The position numbers and the translations under genes were made by a program. Shown piece after piece: positions 1 to 5,247 of a stretch of DNA of 5,247 nucleotides. The DNA lies in assembly GCA_009936695.1 (NCBI GenBank), contig JAACEA010000268.1, positions 1 to 5,247 of the forward strand, read 5' to 3'. The notes below the pieces were generated by a model that saw nothing but the letters and a program-made list of their open reading frames with translations, was not told the origin of the DNA and made no database searches. Source of the stretch: Planctomycetia bacterium (GTDB lineage: Bacteria > Planctomycetota > Phycisphaerae > Phycisphaerales > SM1A02). Position 1 is the first letter of the stretch. Every line of letters begins with the position of its first letter.

Positions 1-2
1 CC

Positions 3-134
3 CGGGGTTTCGGCCTGATTCGACGGTCTCGAGAAGTCTTCGAGCGTCGGGGGCCGGGATCGACCGGGCCCGCTCGTCTCGGATCAGCCGGTGTCGAGGT
101 TCGGCACGCGGGTTGTTCCACTCCTTCCCAGTGA
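3..134 (+). CDS. possible C-terminal end of an upstream protein (partial)
   Basis: This frame is open from the left edge of the window and stops at TGA 132-134, where the A of the stop is also the A of the ATG at 134 (TGATG). Such overlaps are typical of translationally coupled genes, and the next gene has no clear ribosome binding site of its own, which fits coupling. Against it, the 43 visible residues are rich in Arg, Gly and Ser, resemble no family I recognise, and third-position G/C is only moderate (about 25 of 43 codons) compared with the neighbours. The frame beginning at base 2, which continues into the next gene, is also open to the edge, so an open frame here is weak evidence. It may simply be intergenic DNA. 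Confidence 0.25.
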   Translation, partial: RGFGLIRRSREVFERRGPGSTGPARLGSAGVEVRHAGCSTPSQ

Positions 135-616
135 TGTCCGAGATGAACCCTCCAACCTCGTCCGGGACCGACTCGGCGGCTCGCCGCCGGCTCAACCTGC
201 TTTTTTCCGCCACCTGGCGGGAAGGCGGCCCCACGGCGGAGTTGCCCCGCCTCCTCGACCCCCTCGGCGTTCGCTGCCTCGAGGCTCGAAGCGGCCGGGA
301 GGCGGCCCGGCTGGTCGAGCAGGAGGAGATCCACATCGCCCTGATCGACCTCGAACTCCCGATGGAGGCCGACGGCGACCGTCGGGCCGCGGGCGAGAAG
401 GTCCTGCAGATTCTTCGTCGGGTCGAGCCCGCTCCGCCCGTGGTGCTGGTGCGTCCGCCCCAGCCGAGCCGGCGAGAGAGCGTCCGTGGACTCAGTGACG
501 CGCTTCGCGACGGTGTGTTCGCGGTGCTCGATCGACCCCTGGGCATCGAGCCGATGCTCGAGACCCTCCGCCGGGTGGTCCGGCGGCACTATTCGGATCA
601 ATGGCCGGCCGCGTGA
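134..616 (+). CDS. degenerate response-regulator receiver-like protein
   Basis: A 160-residue protein, not recognised as a named gene, whose layout follows a CheY-like receiver domain. It has a first hydrophobic strand (LNLLF, residues 20-24), a 'SGREAARLVEQ' helix, a strand ending in 'ALIDLELP' with Asp72 at the phosphoacceptor place, a helix 'GEKVLQILRR', a strand 'PPVVLV', and late 'LDRPLG' where receivers usually have 'xxKPxx'. The acidic pair that normally follows strand 1 and binds Mg2+ is replaced by Ser-Ala, and the conserved Lys is Arg134. Phosphorylation is therefore doubtful, and a pseudo-receiver that works by protein contact is more likely. There is no DNA-binding or enzymatic output domain. 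I chose ATG 134 because it overlaps the preceding stop; TTG 113, GTG 131 and ATG 143 are alternatives, and none has a convincing ribosome binding site. It lies 99 bases upstream of groES on the same strand; a functional link is only suggested by position. Confidence 0.68.
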   Translation: MSEMNPPTSSGTDSAARRRLNLLFSATWREGGPTAELPRLLDPLGVRCLEARSGREAARLVEQEEIHIALIDLELPMEADGDRRAAGEKVLQILRRVEPAPPVVLVRPPQPSRRESVRGLSDALRDGVFAVLDRPLGIEPMLETLRRVVRRHYSDQWPAA

Positions 617-715
617 TCGAGAGACGCCCATCCGGGCGCATCATGCGAACGGCGAGAACCCCGGCGTCGGACCGGGATATTCCCTTCCTGTTTCAATCTT
701 CGGAGTCAAGTAACC
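617..715 (+). promoter_or_regulatory. groES upstream region, no classical heat-shock operator visible
   Basis: This gap should hold the promoter of the chaperonin cluster unless transcription comes through from the receiver-like gene. It starts with a small hairpin (stem 625-629/634-638, loop ATCC) without a following T-run, so it is a poor terminator. GATATT at 676-681 is the only AT-rich hexamer that could be a -10 box, but I find no good -35 partner and no clear sigma-32-type pair. CIRCE (TTAGCACTC-N9-GAGTGCTAA) and the HspR HAIR repeat are absent. The groES ribosome binding site GGAG is at 702-705, ten bases before ATG 716. The promoter assignment is inferred from position only. Confidence 0.35.
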
Positions 716-1006
716 ATGAACGTGCGACCGCTCGGCGACAAGCTCATCGTCCGGCGTGAGGAGGCCGCGACCCGGACCGAGTCCGGCATCTTCCTCCCCG
801 AATCCGCCAAGGACAAGCCCAAGACCGGCAAGGTCATCGCGCTTGGCAGCGGCAACCTGAACAAGGACACCGGCGAATACCTTCCCTTCACCGTGAAGAA
901 GGGTGACGCCGTCATCTTCAGTTCATACGCCGGAACCGAGATCAAGATCGAGGGCGACGAGTACCTCATCATGACCGAGGACGACATCCTCGGTGTCATC
1001 GACTGA
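716..1006 (+). CDS. groES: co-chaperonin GroES (Hsp10)
   Basis: A 96-residue cytoplasmic co-chaperonin, full length for the family (E. coli 97). It forms a heptameric lid that closes the GroEL chamber in an ATP-dependent cycle. The N-terminus 'MNVRPLGDKLIVRREE' and the C-terminal 'LIMTEDDILGVID' are the family signatures. The mobile loop, about residues 17-33, carries the GroEL-contacting hydrophobic tripeptide as Ile25-Phe26-Leu27 in 'SGIFLPESA', where E. coli has Ile-Val-Leu. The roof region lies around residues 45-56 ('GSGNLNKDTGEY'). The ATG at 716 is preceded by GGAG at 702-705. The next gene on the strand is a 66-residue ORF beginning 43 bases after the stop, followed by groEL, so the three probably share one mRNA. 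Identification is essentially certain. Confidence 0.98.
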   Translation: MNVRPLGDKLIVRREEAATRTESGIFLPESAKDKPKTGKVIALGSGNLNKDTGEYLPFTVKKGDAVIFSSYAGTEIKIEGDEYLIMTEDDILGVID

Positions 1007-1020
1007 CCCAGAAAGACGGT

Positions 1021-1035
1021 GCGGGACGGTCCCGC
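1021..1035 (+). other. GC hairpin just before the small-ORF ribosome binding site
   Basis: GCGGGA (1021-1026) pairs perfectly with TCCCGC (1030-1035) around a three-base loop CGG. The stem ends directly next to the GAGGAG ribosome binding site (1036-1041) of the ORF starting at 1050. There is no T-run, so it is not a terminator. It could set mRNA processing or the spacing of ribosome entry between groES and the small ORF; that role is inferred. Confidence 0.45.
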
Positions 1036-1049
1036 GAGGAGTGGAATCC

Positions 1050-1250
1050 GTGAAAGCCGATCAGCTTCGAAAAGCATTCAGCGACCTCAACGGCCGCGAC
1101 CTTCGAATCGAATTCGAGGGTGCCGAGACCCTGGTGGTCCGGAATGCGATGCTGATCCCCGAGGAGCAGGACGACCTGCTCAAGGTGACCGATGGATCGC
1201 ACGAGTACATCATCGAGTGCGATCGGGTCGCCTGGATCGAGATCGGCTGA
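1050..1250 (+). CDS. small acidic protein encoded between groES and groEL
   Basis: A 66-residue protein I do not recognise. Start choice: GTG 1050 has GGAG (1038-1041, part of GAGGAG) eight bases upstream; the earlier in-frame GTGs at 1041 and 993 overlap that site or lie inside groES. It is acidic (about 15 Asp/Glu against 8 Lys/Arg), has one Cys (57), and has no signal peptide or membrane segment, so it is presumably cytoplasmic. The visible pattern is a short N-terminal helix (residues 2-12), then alternating hydrophobic strands: 'DLRIEF' 17-22, 'TLVVRNAMLI' 27-36, 'DLLKVTD' 42-48, 'EYIIEC' 52-57 and 'RVAWIEI' 59-65. A small beta-barrel of the SH3/Sm kind is possible, but this is a guess from strand pattern alone. 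Codon use is strongly G/C-ending like its neighbours. It sits 43 bases after groES and 66 before groEL, so co-expression with the chaperonin is likely. Confidence 0.8.
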   Translation: MKADQLRKAFSDLNGRDLRIEFEGAETLVVRNAMLIPEEQDDLLKVTDGSHEYIIECDRVAWIEIG

Positions 1251-1271
1251 CGAATTCGAGTGAGAACCCCC

Positions 1272-1295
1272 CCGCCGTCGGCGTCGCCGAGGCGG
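1272..1295 (+). promoter_or_regulatory. leader hairpin upstream of groEL start
   Basis: CCGCC (1272-1276) pairs with GGCGG (1291-1295) and TCGGC (1278-1282) with GCCGA (1286-1290), with one bulged G at 1277 and loop GTC. This gives a ten-pair, very GC-rich stem ending 11 bases before the ribosome binding site AAGGA (1306-1310). Flanking CGAAT (1251-1255) could also pair with ATTCG (1296-1300), making a longer two-part structure that starts at the stop of the small ORF. There is no T-run, so a terminator is unlikely. Candidate roles are mRNA stabilisation or processing of the groEL segment; the ribosome binding site is not inside the stem, so a simple thermosensor is not indicated. Confidence 0.5.
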
Positions 1296-1316
1296 ATTCG
1301 AATGCAAGGAACAACC

Positions 1317-2951
<1,635 letters not shown>

Positions 2952-2991
2952 TCCGGTCGTCGACCCGCCACGTCGCGGGAACGTCGTTCAC

Positions 2992-3030
2992 GAAACGCCC
3001 GGGCGAGCCAATCGCCCGGGCGTTTCTCTT
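2992..3030 (+). terminator. rho-independent-type terminator of the groE cluster
   Basis: A perfect 15-bp inverted repeat, GAAACGCCCGGGCGA (2992-3006) with its complement at 3012-3026, closes a five-base loop GCCAA and is followed by TCTT. The last stem bases on the 3' side are themselves TTTC, so the U-rich part overlaps the stem. It starts 40 bases after the groEL stop and should end groES-groEL transcripts. The A-run on the 5' side of the stem could also allow function on the minus strand, but no minus-strand gene ends here. Confidence 0.88.
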
Positions 3031-3047
3031 CACTCTGGAGCAGTTGC

Positions 3048-3419
3048 ATGCCTCTGGGAAGTGGTGGAGCGGGTGGTCTCGGTGCGATCGGCATGTTCAT
3101 CATGCCGATCTCGATCGCGGTGATGCTGCTGAAGCAGCCGCCCGGCCCGGTCTCGAAGCTGATCAAGGCCAGGGCCGTCGACCCCGAGACGGCGCGACGG
3201 GCCGAACGACTGGAGATCCCCCGGCCTTTCGTGCTCGAGCCATTCATGGCAAGGGGCATCGTGCACCGCACGCCGGACGGCCGGTACTGGGTCGATGTCG
3301 AACGGAACCGCCGGTATCGTCGCCGGCTCGCGATCGTCGCGGGCCTGGTGATGCTCGCGATCCTCGTCTCGGGCTGGCTGCTCTGGCCGTTCCTGGTTCC
3401 ACCACCGAAGGAGATCTGA
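3048..3419 (+). CDS. small two-helix membrane protein, unknown function
   Basis: A 123-residue protein, family not recognised. A Gly-rich N-terminus leads into a hydrophobic segment at about residues 11-28 ('LGAIGMFIMPISIAVMLL'). A charged region at about 29-93 follows, then a second membrane segment at about 94-117, ending 'PPPKEI'. The central region is strongly basic near the second helix ('RNRRYRRR', 87-93+) and contains 'RTPDGRYWVDVER', a pattern resembling a short beta hairpin. By the positive-inside rule this middle part should be cytoplasmic, with both ends outside. ATG 3048 has GGAG (3037-3040) seven bases upstream. Its stop TGA (3417-3419) overlaps the ATG of the DUF1294 gene, so the two are probably translated together. 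It begins only 21 bases after the base of the groEL terminator stem, so it relies on read-through or a promoter within the groEL end. Confidence 0.77.
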   Translation: MPLGSGGAGGLGAIGMFIMPISIAVMLLKQPPGPVSKLIKARAVDPETARRAERLEIPRPFVLEPFMARGIVHRTPDGRYWVDVERNRRYRRRLAIVAGLVMLAILVSGWLLWPFLVPPPKEI

Positions 3420-3733
3420 TGGCCGAGATCGGAGAACGCATCGTCGAATGGTGGCCGTGGCTTCTCGGCTGGGTCCTGCTCTCGAGTCTGATCGCCTTCG
3501 TCGCCCATGGACGCGACAAACGGGCGGCCCGGCTCGGTCGTCGCCGGACGCCGGAGCGAACGCTTCACCTGCTGGAACTCATCGGAGGATGGCCCGGGGC
3601 GTTGCTCGCCATGACGGTCTTCCATCACAAGACCCGCAAGGCGTCCTACTTCCTCGTCACCGCGCTGATCGTCCTGGTCTGGACGGCGGCGGGCATGCTC
3701 ATGGCCCGATCGATCCTGGCATCCGCGGGCTGA
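3419..3733 (+). CDS. DUF1294 family small membrane protein
   Basis: A 104-residue integral membrane protein of the DUF1294 family, whose biochemical role is unknown to me. Family marks in order: an N-terminal membrane segment (about 12-30), 'DKRAAR' (33-38), 'PER' (45-47), 'GGWPGAL' (56-62), 'HHKTRK' (69-74), and a C-terminal hydrophobic segment (about 77-99). The spacing is as in full-length members, so nothing is missing. The start at ATG 3419 is set by these motifs, by the strong ribosome binding site GAAGGAG (3407-3413) five bases upstream, and by the TGATG overlap with the preceding gene. An in-frame extension back to 3044 is merely the shadow of that gene. The overlap implies coupled expression with the two-helix protein, perhaps as membrane partners; this is inference. 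Confidence 0.9.
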   Translation: MAEIGERIVEWWPWLLGWVLLSSLIAFVAHGRDKRAARLGRRRTPERTLHLLELIGGWPGALLAMTVFHHKTRKASYFLVTALIVLVWTAAGMLMARSILASAG

Positions 3734-3735
3734 GC

Positions 3736-3779
3736 GACGTCGATCGCTCGAGGTCGGCGTCCGGGCGGGTCTTTAATTG
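3736..3779 (+). terminator. probable + strand terminator after the DUF1294 gene
   Basis: GACGTCGATC (3736-3745) pairs with GGTCGGCGTC (3752-3761) around the six-base loop GCTCGA. Ten pairs form, two of them G·U, which exist only in RNA copied rightwards; in the opposite transcript they become A·C mismatches. The stem begins two bases after the stop at 3731-3733. A T-rich patch (TCTTTAATT, 3770-3778) follows after an 8-base gap, too far for a classical U-tract, so efficiency is uncertain. Confidence 0.42.
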
Positions 3780-3785
3780 GATGGA

Positions 3786-3803
3786 TTCGGCGCGTCGGCC
3801 GAA
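3786..3803 (-). terminator. weak candidate minus-strand terminator after the prepilin gene
   Basis: TTCGGC (3786-3791) and GCCGAA (3798-3803) form a six-pair hairpin with a six-base loop, starting one base beyond the minus-strand stop at 3807-3805. No U-run follows on the minus strand (TCCATCCAATTAAAG). Position is the main argument, and the stem is short, so this is only a candidate. Confidence 0.25.
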
Positions 3804-3804
3804 G

Positions 3805-4959
3805 TCACTTCGCGCCCATCACGTCACGGCCGACGATGCCGTCGGTGGTCAGGACGTGGAAGCTCGTGTTGACCAGCGTGTCGTAGGAGAGCTCCCCGTA
3901 GTAGCCGTTGGCGCCCCACTGGGTGTCGCGGCTCCACAGGCCGGTCTGGCACTGGCCGGCAGTCGCGCTCTGGCAATAGCCGCAGACGTCGTTGGCTTCC
4001 GCCATGACCTGGGCCCGGGTGTCGCCCTCCATCGCATCGCTGACGCCGATCACGGCGACGTGGCCGTCGAAGAAGAGCGTGACGGGCTTCGAGTTGTAGC
4101 CCTGATTGAACATCCAGCTCGGATCCCCGTCGGTGGAAAAACTGGGGTTGGCGTCGGTCTCGGTGTTCTGGAGCCAGTGATGTTCGATCATGCGGGACTT
4201 CAGGCCCGGGAATCGACACTGGCCGACCGAGGGCGATCGAAACGCCGCCGGCATCGATCGTGGGTTCCGCCAACCGCAATGGCTGTGGACCTCGGGACTG
4301 AACATGGCGGCCCCGCTCCAGATGTAGCTGGACCAGGTGATTTCAGGATCGTTCGGATCCAGATAGAACTCATCGGGGTACTGGAAGAACGGCTCGACGG
4401 TCTCGATCGTGAAGGTGTCCTTGGGGGCGTAGAAGACCGGGTCGTAGAAACGGGAGCCCACGTAGGCGTTGAAAGCCTTCGCGTTCGGGGTCCGGAAGCC
4501 GCCGAACTTGTAGATCGGAACGTTGTAGGAGATCGGTTGGTAGATGGTGTGGAAGAAGATGCTCCACGCCAGCGGGTCTCCGGCAAAGGGCGGGCAGAGA
4601 TCTCCGCCGCACCAGGCGGCCCACAGGTCGCCGTTCTGGTCGGTGCCCGCGACCGCCTGCGGCATGCAGGCGACGGTGCTGTTGTAGAGGACGGGGTCGG
4701 CGCCCTCGACGAGGCCGAGGTCGTCGGGAACCATCGTGTACTGACGCCCCGCCCAGTCGGCGGAGTAGCTTTCGTTGGCGATCCCGAGGTTGCGGAGATT
4801 GGCGGAGGACTGGGTGACTCGGGCGGCGTCCCGGGCCTTCCCGATGGCGGGAAGGAGGATCGCGATGAGCAGGGCGATGATGGAGATCACCACGAGGAGC
4901 TCGACGATCGTGAAGCCACGGGCGTTTCCGGAGTGTCGGGTCCTCAATGAAGCAGACAT
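3805..4959 (-). CDS. prepilin-type N-terminal cleavage/methylation domain protein
   Basis: A 384-residue protein exported through a type II secretion or type IV pilus-like system. A short basic leader ends at Gly15, followed by Phe16 and the hydrophobic segment '[20 protein letters not shown]', with Glu20 at the +5 position of the mature protein. This is the prepilin peptidase site (cleavage G15|F16, with N-methylation expected). '[13 protein letters not shown]' and 'SANLRNLG' (52-59) follow, as is common in planctomycete pseudopilin-like proteins. The exported domain is rich in Trp, Tyr and Phe and holds eight Cys (98, 117, 122, 228, 248, 326, 329, 337), an even number suited to disulfides, including C-x4-C and C-x2-C pairs. 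'LFFDGHV' (295-301) resembles the late Asp-Gly motif of the DUF1559/H-X9-DG group. The C-terminus is '[16 protein letters not shown]'. ATG 4959 has AAGGGG (4975-4970) ten bases upstream. The length is far above a major pilin, so a minor pseudopilin or surface protein is likely. It is a single gene here, convergent with the DUF1294 gene. Confidence 0.93.
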   Translation of the reverse strand: MSASLRTRHSGNARGFTIVELLVVISIIALLIAILLPAIGKARDAARVTQSSANLRNLGIANESYSADWAGRQYTMVPDDLGLVEGADPVLYNSTVACMPQAVAGTDQNGDLWAAWCGGDLCPPFAGDPLAWSIFFHTIYQPISYNVPIYKFGGFRTPNAKAFNAYVGSRFYDPVFYAPKDTFTIETVEPFFQYPDEFYLDPNDPEITWSSYIWSGAAMFSPEVHSHCGWRNPRSMPAAFRSPSVGQCRFPGLKSRMIEHHWLQNTETDANPSFSTDGDPSWMFNQGYNSKPVTLFFDGHVAVIGVSDAMEGDTRAQVMAEANDVCGYCQSATAGQCQTGLWSRDTQWGANGYYGELSYDTLVNTSFHVLTTDGIVGRDVMGAK

Positions 4960-5139
4960 CGTGATCGATCCCCTTGGCGTTCAAGCGTGTCAGCGAACGG
5001 AACGAAAGACCCCGGAACGACTTGTAGGGTAGCCCGCCTCGAATCGGAAAGCACGGATTGCGGGTGGCGATCGGCGTCGGCGACGGCTTCGACTGCGTGG
5101 GAAGCGGGTGTTCTGGTCTCAGAACGGGCTTCGAACGTC
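4960..5139 (-). promoter_or_regulatory. upstream region of the prepilin-type gene
   Basis: This non-coding stretch lies between the start of the prepilin-type gene and the hairpin at 5149-5178, and must contain its promoter if that hairpin ends the upstream transcript. Only the ribosome binding site AAGGGG (4970-4975) is clear. A six-pair hairpin, GTTCTG (5110-5115) with CAGAAC (5120-5125) and loop GTCT, lies within it. TTGACG on the minus strand (5141-5136) looks like a -35 box, but no TATAAT-like hexamer is seen 16-18 bases further on. I find no convincing gene here. Confidence 0.3.
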
Positions 5140-5178
5140 AAAAAAGGACAGGGCCGGCTTCCGAAGAAGCCGGCCCTG
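5140..5178 (-). terminator. rho-independent terminator, minus strand
   Basis: CAGGGCCGGCTTC (5149-5161) and GAAGCCGGCCCTG (5166-5178) form a perfect 13-bp stem with a four-base loop (CGAA on +, TTCG on -). On the minus strand the stem is followed after three bases by six Ts (complement of A 5140-5145). This is a textbook terminator for leftward transcription, and TTCG loops are especially stable in RNA. On the + strand only the weaker 'CTCGTTTCTT' follows, so bidirectional use is possible but less likely. It probably ends a minus-strand gene lying to the right of the window. Confidence 0.82.
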
Positions 5179-5247
5179 CTCGTTTCTTGCGGACCCCGGA
5201 TGAGTCCACGATTCGACCTGCGAATCCAACCGGCCGAACCGGTTCCG
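5179..5247. other. right edge, no gene identified
   Basis: These 69 bases hold a six-pair inverted repeat (GATTCG 5210-5215 with CGAATC 5221-5226) and a ten-base palindrome (GAACCGGTTC, 5236-5245). All three minus-strand frames are open across the stretch, so the 3' end of a minus-strand gene could not be ruled out, but nothing recognisable is encoded. Confidence 0.3.

Noticed and set aside
91..498. 135-residue + strand frame overlapping the receiver-like gene
   Set aside because: It has Arg/Pro/Gly-rich low complexity typical of an out-of-frame reading of GC-rich DNA; the other frame shows receiver-like strands and helices.
625..638. Five-pair hairpin after the receiver-like gene as a terminator
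   Set aside because: The stem is short and no T-run follows on either strand.
1251..1316. RNA thermosensor controlling groEL
   Set aside because: The ribosome binding site at 1306-1310 lies outside the stable stem and no FourU or ROSE-like anti-ribosome-binding-site sequence is visible.
3448..4950. 500-residue + strand open frame across the convergent gap and the prepilin gene
   Set aside because: It overlaps two well-supported genes, is rich in Val/Gly/Asp as expected for antisense of biased codons, and shows no domain.
4775..5141. Short open frames on both strands around the prepilin gene start (+ 4775-5032, - 4944-5141)
   Set aside because: They overlap the certain prepilin N-terminus or its leader and have no recognisable content or ribosome binding site.
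5236..5245. Ten-base palindrome GAACCGGTTC as an operator
   Set aside because: Short palindromes of this composition are common in GC-rich DNA and no promoter or gene start is next to it.

Overview
The window looks like a GC-rich (by eye about 65%) bacterial chromosome segment, most plausibly from a planctomycete of the Phycisphaerae type. That placement is an inference. It rests mainly on the right-hand gene, a large prepilin-type protein in which a short pseudopilin N-terminus, a 'NLRxLG' stretch and a late 'FxDGHV' motif are combined, an architecture greatly expanded in Planctomycetota. Strong G/C third-position bias and a non-Gly-Met GroEL tail fit but are not diagnostic. There is no sign of mobile elements, CRISPR arrays, tRNA or rRNA.

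Left part (1-715): a reading frame entering from the left edge ends in a TGATG overlap with the start of a roughly 160-residue degenerate response-regulator-receiver-like protein. A 99-base gap follows, without any recognisable CIRCE or HAIR operator.

Centre (716-3026): a chaperonin cluster, groES - small acidic 66-residue ORF - groEL, all on the + strand. The extra small gene between groES and groEL is the most unusual feature of the window. It has a GTG start with a good ribosome binding site, and compact hairpins precede both it and groEL. A 15-bp perfect hairpin ends the cluster. GroES and GroEL keep the E. coli residue numbering through the key motifs (GroEL D52, D87, D398), and together they would form the ATP-driven folding chamber.

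Right-centre (3048-3733): a translationally coupled pair of small membrane proteins, an unrecognised two-helix protein and a DUF1294 protein, starting only 21 bases beyond the groEL terminator. A hairpin with two G·U pairs, so stable only in + strand RNA, begins 2 bases after the second stop codon.

Right (3805-5247): a convergent, minus-strand gene for a 384-residue type II secretion/type IV pilin-like protein with eight cysteines in its exported part, then its upstream region. That region is bounded by a hairpin whose six-base U-tract lies on the minus strand, so it probably ends a further minus-strand gene outside the window.
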